A stretch of 30,016 nucleotides of DNA from JAUWQU01 sp964605095 (GCA_964605095.1 CAZSBS010000019.1:1-30016), one strand, 5' to 3'. Positions 6,787 through 14,620 are shown, counted from the first letter of the stretch. Program-made: numbers and translations. Notes: generated by a model from the letters alone, not told the origin.

Positions 6787-7227
6787 ATGGAAATGAGAAC
6801 CGCAACCGCAAAGGGACAATCAGGCGCAAGCACAAGCGAAAAGCCGGCCGGGGCACGCAAGACCGTCAAGTGCGCCTTTTGCGGCGGGACAGGGAGGGAT
6901 CCGTATCGGATTCTATCGAGGGTTTCCGATTGCCCGGTCTGCAAAGGCCACAAGATCGTTGAGGTGGAAACGCCCGTTGTTGCCTGCCTGTACTGCAAGG
7001 GCACAGGCAGGGGCCGTCACACGCGGCTGACGTGCTCGGCGTGCAGGGGCGCGGGCGCGATCACATTGCCCGGTCCAACAGCCGCGTGCCCCCAGTGCGA
7101 CGGCAGCGGCAGAGAGCCGGAGGCGGATCTGCCGTGCAGCCGTTGCAAGGGAGCGGGCCTGGTGGCCAAGGAAACCACGCAAGAGAAGGAACAGATCGCG
7201 GCCAGGGAAGGTCGCGAAGAATCATAA
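6787..7227 (+). CDS. DnaJ-type zinc-finger protein without J-domain (copy 1)
   Basis: A 146-aa protein with six CXXC motifs, mostly in the CXXCXGXG form of the DnaJ cysteine-rich domain: C29-C32 (CAFCGGTG), C49-C52, C67-C70 (CLYCKGTG), C83-C86 (CSACRGAG), C101-C104 (CPQCDGSG), C117-C120 (CSRCKGAG). Canonical DnaJ has four, binding two zincs; six could hold three. There is no J-domain, Gly/Phe region or C-terminal substrate-binding domain. The DnaJ zinc domain helps lock substrates onto Hsp70, and a DnaK and a J-domain protein are encoded downstream in the same cluster, so this is likely the missing Hsp40 module. ATG 6787 is preferred; ATG 6793 is an alternative. Confidence 0.85.
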   Translation: MEMRTATAKGQSGASTSEKPAGARKTVKCAFCGGTGRDPYRILSRVSDCPVCKGHKIVEVETPVVACLYCKGTGRGRHTRLTCSACRGAGAITLPGPTAACPQCDGSGREPEADLPCSRCKGAGLVAKETTQEKEQIAAREGREES

Positions 7228-7927
7228 CAGACTAAACATTGAGGCGCTGCCCGCCGGGCAGCCCCTCCTTTGAACCCGTGCTAAGCCCCCCGTAGAGGGG
7301 CGCGACGAAAAGGACTCGCACGTGTCAGTGACAACCGGAACAATAGACCCTACGATCGTTGATGGCCTGACCGCACTACCTGATAAGCCGGCCGCTGCCC
7401 CCTCGGGGGCTTCGGGCCAATGGCAAATGCTTCAGCCGGCAGGGATACCCCCCGCACCGCCTGAAGCGCAAACAAAGGGTGTCAGGACGTCGAACGATCT
7501 TTGGATGGGGGCTCTTTTGCAGAACAGGCTTCCCCGCTCCTCGTCTCTGACGCGGAGCGGGGGCCTGCGCCCTGCCTGTATTCCGCCAAACCTGGGGAAA
7601 GAAACACCAAGCGAATCATCTACTGGGGGCAACAATCGTCAGCCGAGCCATCGCGCCGCGGGCCACCACGTGCCAAAAGCGGTAGAAGCCAAACGTCCGT
7701 GTCCCTCCCACGGGCTTACCACCACGCCGACGGCACATAACACACCCCAGGCGCCCACGCGAACCGGCCGGCTGGTTGTGAAGACGCCAAGAGCCCTCGC
7801 CTGCCTCTCCCTCCAGGCAAGCGAGGGCTTGCGGCCCCGCTCGTTCGTGCATCGCGAGAACCTCCGCGCAGTCCCGGCGAACCGGGACGCGGTCCGCTCA
7901 ACAAGGAATCAAGGAGCCGATTAACCC
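7228..7927 (+). other. Hairpin-rich 700-bp stretch, probably non-coding
   Basis: No convincing gene. A 200-codon frame opens at GTG 7322 with a plausible AAAAGGA upstream, but its product is a Pro/Arg/Ser/Thr mix with no domain. The stretch instead holds several strong hairpins: GCTGCCC/GGGCAGC (7246-7262); GCCCCC/GGGGGC (7397-7410); CCCCGCTCC/GGAGCGGGG (7532-7562); a 14-bp stem with one mismatch (7793-7806 with 7815-7828, 8-nt loop); GTCCCGG-CGAA-CCGGGAC (7871-7888). It may be a structured RNA element, an mRNA processing zone between operon halves, or a decayed gene. The next ribosome binding site, AAGGAG, follows near 7911. Confidence 0.5.
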
Positions 7928-8233
7928 ATGACAACCATACCAAACAATGGCAAACGAGCCTCCATCCGGGACATGCGGACGGCGGTAACGTCGCGAATCC
8001 GTTCCAAGCCGACCGTCGAGGGACAGTGTTATCTGGAGCTCTACGTTCTCCAGCGCGACCGCTTCCGTTGGATGCGGCTGATGGACCGGGCCGAGAAGGC
8101 CATCGCGTGCATCGACGTCGAACTTCGCAAGCTCGGCTTCAGCCCGAAACGTGGTCGCGGCCAGGCCGCCATGGCCCCGCGCGGCAAGACCATCAACCTT
8201 GGCGCGCCGGCAAGATCAAGGCGCTCCGCGTAA
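7928..8233 (+). CDS. Uncharacterised 101-aa gas vesicle cluster protein
   Basis: ATG 7928 follows AAGGAG with a somewhat long spacer. The core (about residues 25-72) is a charged helix, with VEGQCYLELYVLQRDRFRWM then LMDRAEKAIACIDVELRKLG, consistent with a short coiled coil. The C-terminal 30 residues are basic and low-complexity (PKRGRGQAAMAPRGK). No cysteine motif, signal peptide or membrane helix. I do not recognise the family. It lies 13 bp before the second Cys-rich gene and is almost certainly cotranscribed with it; a structural adaptor role in the cluster is only a guess. Confidence 0.75.
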   Translation: MTTIPNNGKRASIRDMRTAVTSRIRSKPTVEGQCYLELYVLQRDRFRWMRLMDRAEKAIACIDVELRKLGFSPKRGRGQAAMAPRGKTINLGAPARSRRSA

Positions 8234-8246
8234 ACGGAGGCACAGC

Positions 8247-8756
8247 ATGACGTGGGACTGGAAGAAAGCTATGAACGTCGCAGACGACTCGCAGGCCGCG
8301 ACCCTGACCGGCGGCGAGGCAGCAAGACGCGGAGGCCGGCAAGGCGCTGGCCCGGCAGGTCGTTCGGCGGCCATCGCATGGCGGCAGGCGGGCTTGGGCG
8401 GCCTTTCCCAAGCCGGGGGGGGCGTCAAACTGGTGCAAGAGAGCGATCACAAGTGCGTTTTCTGTCACGGCCGGGGACTTCTGGCCGCGGCGAGCATATG
8501 CCCGGTCTGCAACTCAACCGGCAAGGTTCACGTCGAGGCCCCGGCGGTACGATGCGCGTTTTGCGGCGGCAAGGGGCAGATGCCGCCTCGCAGCAACCTG
8601 ACCTGCTGGGTCTGCAAGGGCAAGGGGCTCGTGGCGGTGGACCCGCCGGTCAAGACCTGCCCGGACTGCCGCGGCAAGGGCAAGAAACCGTGCGAGTCGC
8701 TCTACTGCCCGCGGTGCAAGGGCACGGGCGTCGTGGCGTTCATGGACGTACGTTGA
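8247..8756 (+). CDS. DnaJ-type zinc-finger protein without J-domain (copy 2)
   Basis: A 169-aa paralogue of the protein at 6787-7227. An ~65-residue Gly/Ala-rich N-terminus precedes six CXXC pairs: C70-C73 (CVFCHGRG), C85-C88 (CPVCNSTG), C103-C106 (CAFCGGKG), C120-C123 (CWVCKGKG), C138-C141 (CPDCRGKG), C154-C157 (CPRCKGTG), plus a single C149. The spacing and order match copy 1, so the pair arose by duplication and diverged. ATG 8247 follows CGGAGG. As with copy 1 there is no J-domain, but the nearby GvpF/L protein carries one and DnaK is encoded in the cluster. Likely a zinc-stabilised Hsp70 co-chaperone module or scaffold; function inferred from the domain. Confidence 0.85.
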   Translation: MTWDWKKAMNVADDSQAATLTGGEAARRGGRQGAGPAGRSAAIAWRQAGLGGLSQAGGGVKLVQESDHKCVFCHGRGLLAAASICPVCNSTGKVHVEAPAVRCAFCGGKGQMPPRSNLTCWVCKGKGLVAVDPPVKTCPDCRGKGKKPCESLYCPRCKGTGVVAFMDVR

Positions 8757-8847
8757 TCGCGGCCCGAGACCGCGGCATAAACAAGAAGACTGGTTCTCGC
8801 GTCGGCCCCTATAGGCCGCAACGGAAAAACAGAAAAGGGACAACACC

Positions 8848-9774
8848 GTGAGTCTAAACGACAGCATCACTCCCATCGAGATCGCCAAGGATCAGCCCAG
8901 CTTTGTCAGAACTCCGCTGGTCGACGACGTCATCAACCGTTGCCTGGCCTACATGGGCGCGGGCTTTCCGGTTCACCTCGTTGGCCCGGCCGGGACCGGC
9001 AAGACGTGCCTGGCCCTTTACGTGGCCGCCCAGATCGGCAGGCCCGTGGTCATCGTTCACGGCGACGACGAACTGGGCACAAGCGCCCTGGTCGGCGGCA
9101 ACTATGGCATGAGGCACAAGAAGATCGTGGACAATTTCGTCCACTCGGTCAGAAAGCTCGACCATACCGTGGAATCCACCTGGGTGGACAACCGCGTGAC
9201 CGTCGCGTGCAAGCACGGCTTCACGCTGGTCTACGACGAGTTCACCCGCAGCAGGGCCGAGGCCAACAACGCGCTGCTTTCCGTGCTGGAGGAGGGCATT
9301 CTGGACATGCCGGCGGGGCGGGGGCAGGAATCGTTCATCCGCGTTCATCCGGACTTCCGCGCCATCTTCACGAGCAACCCCACAGAGTACGCCGGCGTAC
9401 ACAAGGCCGCCGATGCCCTGCAGGACCGCATGATAACCATTCACCTGGCCCTGCCCGACCGCGAGACGGAGATAGCGATAACCATCTCCAAGAGTGGACT
9501 TGACCGCAAGGCGGCCACGCGGGTGGTGGACATCGTCCGCGGCTATCGCCAGGTGCGCCAGGCGGGCAAGGACACCCGCGATGTCTGCCCGACCGTCCGC
9601 GCGTCGGTGATGATCGCCACGATCCTCAAGGCATACGGCGCCAAGCCGCAACTCAAGGATGACAGCTTCGTCAAGCTCTGCCACGACGTGCTCGGCTCGT
9701 CCCGCTGGGAAGGCCTGGCCGACACGACCGTCCGTGCCAGCGTCGACAACCTGATCCGCAAGTTCGCCGCCTGA
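8848..9774 (+). CDS. gvpN: GvpN, MoxR-like AAA+ ATPase
   Basis: A 308-aa GvpN starting at GTG 8848 behind AAGGGAC. It has Walker A GPAGTGKT (46-53), Walker B FTLVYDEFTRS (126-136), and a sensor-1 strand FTSNPTEYAG (175-184), all typical of GvpN in the MoxR/CbbQ branch of AAA+ proteins. GvpN is needed for vesicles to enlarge from small bicones to full cylinders, probably by remodelling shell or accessory proteins using ATP. The start of its conserved part, PSFVRTPLVDDVINRCLAYM, also matches the family. It is followed by the J-domain GvpF/L gene, with a 23-bp gap, so both are in one transcript. Confidence 0.97.
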   Translation: MSLNDSITPIEIAKDQPSFVRTPLVDDVINRCLAYMGAGFPVHLVGPAGTGKTCLALYVAAQIGRPVVIVHGDDELGTSALVGGNYGMRHKKIVDNFVHSVRKLDHTVESTWVDNRVTVACKHGFTLVYDEFTRSRAEANNALLSVLEEGILDMPAGRGQESFIRVHPDFRAIFTSNPTEYAGVHKAADALQDRMITIHLALPDRETEIAITISKSGLDRKAATRVVDIVRGYRQVRQAGKDTRDVCPTVRASVMIATILKAYGAKPQLKDDSFVKLCHDVLGSSRWEGLADTTVRASVDNLIRKFAA

Positions 9775-9797
9775 GCGCGCGCGTTATGGAGAATACA

Positions 9798-10889
9798 ATG
9801 TCAACAAGACGCGAATACCTCTACGGCGTCATTCCGGCCCGTCATGCCAAGGACTTCGGCCCGATCGGCTTGGGTGGGCAGCCCGTAAGAACGATCTGCG
9901 ACGGCGAGTTTGGCATACTCGCCAGCACTTGTGAGCCGATCGACTTCCAGACGGCCTTGCCGGAAAAGACGCTTCATTGCCTCGCCCAGCACCAGCGAGT
10001 GCTGGAGCAGGTGATGGCCAATGCGCCGGTGGTCCCGCTGAAGTTCGGCACCTATGCCGACAACGGGGAGCAGATCTCCAGGATCATCGACTCCGGGCGA
10101 AAACAGTTTGCCGACGCCCTGGCCGCCTACGGCGACAAGGTGGAGTTCGACATCGCGGCCTTCTGGTCCGACGTGCAGGGCGTCCTTGCCGACATCGCGG
10201 ACGACGAAAGAGTCGTCGCTATGAAAGACACCATCACCGCGGAACAGGCCCCGACGTTTGAGCAGCGAGTGTCATTTGGCCGGCTCGTCAAGCAGTTGCT
10301 CGACGAGCGGCGAGGCCAGGCCGCGTGCGAACTTCTCAACGCGATCCAGACAATCTGGCCCAACGTCGTCGTCAACCCGACGCGGGACGACGCGATGGTC
10401 CTTAACGCCGCCGTTTTGATCGGCCGGGATGAGCAATCGCTGTTCGATAAGGTCATATCGGACCTCAACGGCCGGTGCGATGAGAGGTTCAACTTCCGCT
10501 GCGTCGGCCCGCTGCCGCCGTACAGCTTCGCAACCGCCAACATCCGCACGATAGACGCCGCCGCGCTCGATACCGCCCGCCAGTCACTGGAATTGGGCGA
10601 ATCCGCCAGCCTGGCCGAGATCAAGACCGCGTACCGCCGGCTGCTTCAGGAGAACCACCCGGATCGAAGCGCCGCCCCCGGCGCCGCCGACCGTATGCGG
10701 GAAATCGCCGGTGCGTACGAACTGTTGGAGGAGTTCGCCGTCAACTACAGGCATGCCTTCGGCAGCGTGCTGGATGGCCCGATCATCGTCAAGGTCCGGT
10801 CCCTCAACGATCTGCGAAGCCCAGGCTCATTGGCGCAGGCGGCCCGGCCGCAGCAGCGGCGCGACATGGCAACAGTCCAGGCGGCTTGA
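9798..10889 (+). CDS. gvpF: GvpF/L protein with a C-terminal DnaJ J-domain
   Basis: Residues 1-245 form a GvpF/GvpL protein: opening REYLYGVIPARH, the conserved VVPLKFGTY strand, and the closing RCVGPLPPYSFA signature shared by the family. Beyond it, about residues 255-320 form a J-domain: SLELGESASLAEIKTAYRRL, then the catalytic HPD tripeptide at 287-289 within QENHPDRS, and a third helix ADRMREIAGAYELLEEF. The HPD loop stimulates Hsp70 ATPase; GvpF/L proteins bind GvpA before assembly. The fusion would bring DnaK to nascent GvpA. ATG 9798 is preferred over 9786 because GGAG lies six bases before it. Length 363 aa against about 210-290 for plain GvpF/L. Confidence 0.95.
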   Translation: MSTRREYLYGVIPARHAKDFGPIGLGGQPVRTICDGEFGILASTCEPIDFQTALPEKTLHCLAQHQRVLEQVMANAPVVPLKFGTYADNGEQISRIIDSGRKQFADALAAYGDKVEFDIAAFWSDVQGVLADIADDERVVAMKDTITAEQAPTFEQRVSFGRLVKQLLDERRGQAACELLNAIQTIWPNVVVNPTRDDAMVLNAAVLIGRDEQSLFDKVISDLNGRCDERFNFRCVGPLPPYSFATANIRTIDAAALDTARQSLELGESASLAEIKTAYRRLLQENHPDRSAAPGAADRMREIAGAYELLEEFAVNYRHAFGSVLDGPIIVKVRSLNDLRSPGSLAQAARPQQRRDMATVQAA

Positions 10890-10914
10890 CAGAATGTCGG
10901 AAAGAGTTATGAAC

Positions 10915-11811
10915 ATGACGACGACTTTACAGAGCTACGAACAGGCCGACTCCGCCGCCTTGGCCGCTACCGATACGGGCCAACCGCAGGCTGCCCGGCT
11001 TTACACCTACTGCATTATCGACGCGGTTGACGGCCCCGACGGGCCGCAAGCCGAGGCGGAAAGCTTCGGCGAAACAGGCGTCGGCGGCGCGGAGGTCTTC
11101 ACGATCCGCCACAACGGCATTGCGGCGGTTGTCAGCGCCACGGCCGAGGAAAAGCTGGAAATCACGCGGCAAAACGCGGTGGCCCATCAACGGGTTATGG
11201 AAGCCGCCATGCGGCAGGGGCACACCGTTCTTCCGGTGAGGTTTAACACGATCGCCGACGACGTGGCCGACAAGCCGGCCCGCCAGCGCGTCATAAACCA
11301 CGTGCTGATCGGCAGGAGGCAGGAGATTCTCGGCCTGCTGTCGAAGATGGGCCCGCTGGTGGAACTCGGCGTCAAGGCCCTGTGGACGGACATCGAGGCG
11401 GTGTTCAAGGCTATCGTCACCTGCAACCCGGAGATCCAGTCGCTTCGAAACAAGGTTTTGGGCGGTGGTGGCGGCGCTGTGGGCGCCACACGCGCGGGCA
11501 AGGGCATTGTCTCCGGCATGGCCAGGCTGGGCGAAATGGTCAAGGATGCCCTGGAAGCCGAGAAGAACAAGACCCAGGCTGCCCTGCTCGACCGCCTGAC
11601 GCCGCTGACGGTTGACTATCGCGCCAACAAGACATTCGGCGACCCGATGTTCGCCAACCTGGCCCTTCTGGTGGATAAGACCCGCCAGGACGAGGTGCAG
11701 GCTGCGCTCTCGGACTTCGAGGCCGGGCTGGGCGGCAGGGCCAAACTTCGCTGCGTAGGCCCGCTGCCGGCGTGCAACTTCCTGGAACTCGTAATCACCT
11801 GGGACGATTGA
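10915..11811 (+). CDS. gvpF/L: GvpF/L family gas vesicle accessory protein (second copy)
   Basis: A 298-aa GvpF/GvpL protein: RLYTYCIIDAVDG near the start, AHQRVMEAAMRQGHTVLPVR and FNTIADD in the first domain, and RCVGPLPACNFLELVI at the end. A Gly-rich segment (VLGGGGGAVGATRAGKG) and a helix lie in the middle, as in many GvpL. ATG 10915 is chosen because GGAAAGAG ends 8 bases before it; in-frame ATGs at 10894 and 10909 are alternatives. These proteins bind GvpA/J and nucleate or guide assembly. Unlike the preceding copy it has no J-domain. The stop abuts the gvpG start by one base, implying translational coupling. Confidence 0.95.
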   Translation: MTTTLQSYEQADSAALAATDTGQPQAARLYTYCIIDAVDGPDGPQAEAESFGETGVGGAEVFTIRHNGIAAVVSATAEEKLEITRQNAVAHQRVMEAAMRQGHTVLPVRFNTIADDVADKPARQRVINHVLIGRRQEILGLLSKMGPLVELGVKALWTDIEAVFKAIVTCNPEIQSLRNKVLGGGGGAVGATRAGKGIVSGMARLGEMVKDALEAEKNKTQAALLDRLTPLTVDYRANKTFGDPMFANLALLVDKTRQDEVQAALSDFEAGLGGRAKLRCVGPLPACNFLELVITWDD

Positions 11812-11812
11812 A

Positions 11813-12061
11813 ATGGCATTCATACTGGATGACATCCTCCTGGCTCCGTGCAAGGCCATCACCTGGATCGGCCGGACGCTCTACGACCAGGCCGAGGCGC
11901 AGTTGACCGACGAGTCGGTCATTCGCGAGAGGCTGATGGACCTTCAGAACCAACTGGACCTCGAACAGATAGACGAGCAGCAGTTTATCGAGCAGGAAGG
12001 CGCCCTGATGCGCCGGCTCGACGCGATCCACAAGTACAAGGAAAACCGCGACAAGGCGTGA
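11813..12061 (+). CDS. gvpG: GvpG, gas vesicle accessory protein
   Basis: An 82-aa protein with the GvpG pattern: a short hydrophobic N-terminus (MAFILDDILLAPCKAITWIG) with the conserved LLxP, then a charged helical region with LTDESVIRERLMDLQNQLDL and a QQFIEQEGALMRRLDAI tail. GvpG acts with GvpF, GvpJ, GvpK, GvpL and others in an early assembly complex. The ATG follows the previous stop by one base, so it is translationally coupled. The length and hydrophobic start followed by a Glu-rich helix fit the family. Confidence 0.93.
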   Translation: MAFILDDILLAPCKAITWIGRTLYDQAEAQLTDESVIRERLMDLQNQLDLEQIDEQQFIEQEGALMRRLDAIHKYKENRDKA

Positions 12062-12090
12062 TACGCCTTCCCGCATGAAAGGAATCTACC

Positions 12091-12363
12091 ATGGCGACGG
12101 CATTGATGGACGTGGTCAAGACCGCAAGGCAGCGGCTCGGCGAGCTTACCGGTTTACCGATCGGCAGCACGGTCTCGGTCCGCAGAGGCGAGTGCGGCTG
12201 GTGCGTGCAGGTGGAGGTGGTGGAGAAGAAATCCATCCCCGATTCCCAGGACATTCTCGCCACCTACGAGCTTCAGGTCGATCAGGACGGCGAGGTTCTC
12301 GACATGTTGCGCAGCGGCATGCGAAAGCGATCGGACGTGATGGTGTCCAGCGGCGTCGAGTAA
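12091..12363 (+). CDS. gvpO: GvpO, gas vesicle accessory protein
   Basis: A 90-aa GvpO: N-terminal helix VVKTARQRLGELTGLPIGST, then a beta-rich half with GWCVQVEVVEKKSIPDSQDI and LATYELQVDQDGEVL, the family's signature beta strands. Haloarchaeal GvpO is essential for vesicle formation. ATG 12091 follows GAAAGGAA with good spacing, 29 bp after gvpG. The stop is 11 bp before the next gene. Nothing unusual in length or motifs. Confidence 0.95.
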   Translation: MATALMDVVKTARQRLGELTGLPIGSTVSVRRGECGWCVQVEVVEKKSIPDSQDILATYELQVDQDGEVLDMLRSGMRKRSDVMVSSGVE

Positions 12364-12374
12364 GGGAGCGCACG

Positions 12375-12737
12375 ATGGGCAAAAACCAACCGGTTCAACA
12401 TTCAGTGGATGCCCCTTCGCTGGCCGACGTGATCGACCGCGTGCTTGACAAGGGCTTGGTCATCAACGCCGACATATCGGTGTCGCTGGCCGGGATAGAA
12501 CTGCTGGGTATACGTATCCGCGCGGTCATCGCCTCGCTGGAGACGGCCGCCAAGTACGGCCTGTCTTTGCCGGCTGGTTCGAACCTGGACACCGACGCCT
12601 GGAAGCAGGCCGTCGTGGTCAAGTCCGACTGCCCGGAATGCGGCAAGCGGTCGGCCCAGGATGAGCTGCTGACTGACGGCTGCCCGTGGTGCGGCTGGAT
12701 TTCAGCCAGGGCCAGAAGGGCCGTCGCGGCGTCGTAG
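12375..12737 (+). CDS. gvpJ: GvpJ-type minor shell protein with C-terminal zinc ribbon
   Basis: Residues 14-65 are a GvpA/J domain: PSLADVIDRVLDKGLVINAD then ISVSLAGIELLGIRIRAVIA and ETAAKYGL. GvpJ is a minor GvpA homologue used in nucleation or at the conical tips. Residues 86-106 add CPECG-x12-CPWCG (C86, C89, C103, C106), a zinc-ribbon/rubredoxin-like knuckle, ending in a basic RARRAVAAS. Most GvpJ tails do not have such a knuckle; it may pair with the cluster's Cys-rich proteins or dock a partner. ATG 12375 follows AGGGAGCG. 120 aa, within the range of GvpJ. Confidence 0.93.
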   Translation: MGKNQPVQHSVDAPSLADVIDRVLDKGLVINADISVSLAGIELLGIRIRAVIASLETAAKYGLSLPAGSNLDTDAWKQAVVVKSDCPECGKRSAQDELLTDGCPWCGWISARARRAVAAS

Positions 12738-12765
12738 CCGCGCGTGGAAGAAGGAAGATCGATCA

Positions 12766-13470
12766 ATGAGCAAGCCAGAAGCAGACACGACCGACAGGCG
12801 AAAGACCGGCACGCCCGGCAGGCGAAAGACCGACAAGGCCGGCACGCGGGCGGGCAAGGAAGTGCTCGACGAGCAGGTCAAGGCCGCGGGACTGGCCGAG
12901 GGGCTGTTGGGCACTCTGGGCAAGATGGTGCCGGGGCTGGGCCGGTTGGTCGAGACCGCGTCGCGAATTCCGGAGTTCCAGGACCGACTCGCGTCCATCG
13001 ACGATGAGATCAAACGCAAGTTCAAGGATCAGCCGATGCGCCAGGCCTCGGCGGGGATTTCGGGCCCCGCCGGTCGGCGGCATATGGGCATCCCGCCGGC
13101 AGTCCGCCGGGGCGGCTCCGGCAGCTCCGCATCCACCTCTTCAAGCAAGGCAGGATCGACAACCCCGCGAGGCAAGCGTCCTGGCCCGCGCCCGCCGAAG
13201 GTCCACATCAGCCCCGAAACCCCGGCCGAACTCGCCGTGGACGTCTTCGACGAGGGCCGCGAGGTCCTCGTGCTGGCCGAGGCGCCGGGACTGACTCGCC
13301 GGGACATCCACGTCAGCCTCGAAGGCCGGACGCTGGTCCTGTCCGTCGAGGCCGGGCGCCGAAAAGGCACTCAGCGGATAGATCTGCCATGCGACGTTAC
13401 GGGCAGGCCGAAGGTGTCCCTCTCCAACGGCATCCTGCACATACTTGTGAGAAAGGCCCACAAGGCATGA
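12766..13470 (+). CDS. gvpH: Hsp20/alpha-crystallin family protein, GvpH-like (copy 1)
   Basis: A 234-aa small heat-shock protein. A basic N-terminus carries a tandem GRRKTxK repeat (about 12-25), followed by a hydrophobic amphipathic helix LLGTLGKMVPGLGRLVETAS, a Ser/Gly/Pro linker (100-150), and an alpha-crystallin domain (156-230) with VDVFDEGREVLVLAEAPGLT and the end motif NGILHILVRKA. It stops right after the last strand, with no C-terminal I-x-I tail, as in GvpH. Hsp20 proteins hold unfolded clients for Hsp70; haloarchaeal GvpH belongs to this family. Its stop overlaps the gvpK start as ATGA, so the two are translationally coupled. Confidence 0.9.
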   Translation: MSKPEADTTDRRKTGTPGRRKTDKAGTRAGKEVLDEQVKAAGLAEGLLGTLGKMVPGLGRLVETASRIPEFQDRLASIDDEIKRKFKDQPMRQASAGISGPAGRRHMGIPPAVRRGGSGSSASTSSSKAGSTTPRGKRPGPRPPKVHISPETPAELAVDVFDEGREVLVLAEAPGLTRRDIHVSLEGRTLVLSVEAGRRKGTQRIDLPCDVTGRPKVSLSNGILHILVRKAHKA

Positions 13471-13811
13471 TCAAGATCGACGAAGACAACCTGAAAAACG
13501 GCGTTCTCGGGCTGGTCCTGGCCGTGGTGGAGATCCTTCGCGACGCGCTGGGCAACCAGGCTATGAGGCGGATCGACTCCGGCACACTGACCGACGACGA
13601 GGTCGAACGCCTCGGCGCCGCCCTGGCTGATCTGGACCAGGCTATCGAGGGCATCAAGCGCGAGCAGGGGCTTGACCAGGCCGTCCAATCCGTCCGCGAC
13701 GGCCTCGATGACGTCGTAAACGACGTGGTCCAGCGCGCCATCGACCCGCGCACATGGCACGAGGATATTGCCTCAGCCGCCGGGCTGCAAACAGTTGGAG
13801 CCGGGCGATGA
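13467..13811 (+). CDS. gvpK: GvpK, gas vesicle accessory protein
   Basis: A 114-aa GvpK: N-terminal IDEDNLKNGVLGLVLAVVEI, followed by LRDALGNQAMRRIDSGTLTD and DEVERLGAALADLDQAIEGI, the strongly conserved helices of the family. GvpK is required in known gas vesicle clusters and is thought to act early with GvpJ/G/F. The start ATG overlaps the previous stop by ATGA, and its own stop overlaps the next start the same way, so three genes are translationally coupled. Length is normal. Confidence 0.96.
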   Translation: MIKIDEDNLKNGVLGLVLAVVEILRDALGNQAMRRIDSGTLTDDEVERLGAALADLDQAIEGIKREQGLDQAVQSVRDGLDDVVNDVVQRAIDPRTWHEDIASAAGLQTVGAGR

Positions 13812-14620
13812 CCGCAACCCATGTTGACGCCGACGAAAACACCGGTGCCGTCGCCGCCGATGCCCTGTACGTCTACTGCGTGGCCCGCGGGGACGCAAAC
13901 TGCCTGCTGGGTCCGATCGGGCTCGATGCCCATATGGTCTATACCCTCACCAGCGGGCCCATCCGCGCGGTGGTCCACAATTGCCCGGCCCGGCCTTACG
14001 AGTCCCAGGACCCGCAAGTCCTGCAGAAATGGATAATCGCCCATCAGGAAGTGGTGCAGGCGGCAGCCAGCGCGTTCGGCGCGGTCCTGCCAATGTCTTT
14101 CGACATGATCGTCCGCCGCGCCACAACCGGCTCAGCCGGCGATGCTCTCATAGCCTGGCTGGATGAAAAGCGAGACCGTTTCAGCCGGCTGCTGGAGCGG
14201 GTCGAGGGCAAGGCCGAGTACGGGGTGCAGATCTTCTGCGATCGCCGGCAGATGGCGGCCTCGATGGTCGAGGACAACCAAGCGCTTGGCGACATGCGAG
14301 ACGAGGCCTCGGCCAAGCCCCGGGGCCTGGCCCATGTCATTCAGCAAAAGCTCGCCAAGGCCGTCCGCCAGGGCGTGGAGAAGCGGGCCGACACGCTGGC
14401 GCAGGACTTCTACACCCGCCTGCGCCGCTGCGTCGACGACGTGCGCGTCGAGAAACTCAGGAAAGACGATTCCGGCATGCAGATGCTCCTGAACCTATCG
14501 TGCCTCATGCCGGACGGCGCCAAGGAGCTTGGCCTGGAACTTGACGCGATCCAGGACACCCCCGGCGTCAGCGTGCGATTCACAGGCCCCTGGCCACCGT
14601 ACAGCTTCGTCGGCGCGTGA
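13808..14620 (+). CDS. gvpF/L: GvpF/L family gas vesicle accessory protein (third copy)
   Basis: A 270-aa GvpF/GvpL protein with ALYVYCVARGDANCLLGPIG near the start, QEVVQAAASAFGAVLPMSFD in the first domain, and the closing signature FTGPWPPYSFVG. A middle helix with DNQALGDMRDEASAKPRGLA precedes the second domain. ATG 13808 overlaps the GvpK stop. Multiple divergent GvpF/L copies are common in bacterial clusters and are thought to take on different GvpA/J-binding roles. No J-domain here, so only one of the three copies carries it. Confidence 0.95.
   Translation: MTATHVDADENTGAVAADALYVYCVARGDANCLLGPIGLDAHMVYTLTSGPIRAVVHNCPARPYESQDPQVLQKWIIAHQEVVQAAASAFGAVLPMSFDMIVRRATTGSAGDALIAWLDEKRDRFSRLLERVEGKAEYGVQIFCDRRQMAASMVEDNQALGDMRDEASAKPRGLAHVIQQKLAKAVRQGVEKRADTLAQDFYTRLRRCVDDVRVEKLRKDDSGMQMLLNLSCLMPDGAKELGLELDAIQDTPGVSVRFTGPWPPYSFVGA

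Noticed and set aside
7322..7924. 200-codon frame from GTG with AAAAGGA upstream
   Set aside because: Product is Pro/Arg/Ser/Thr-rich with no domain; the DNA is dominated by hairpins; codon pattern unlike neighbouring gvp genes. Kept only as part of the structured stretch.
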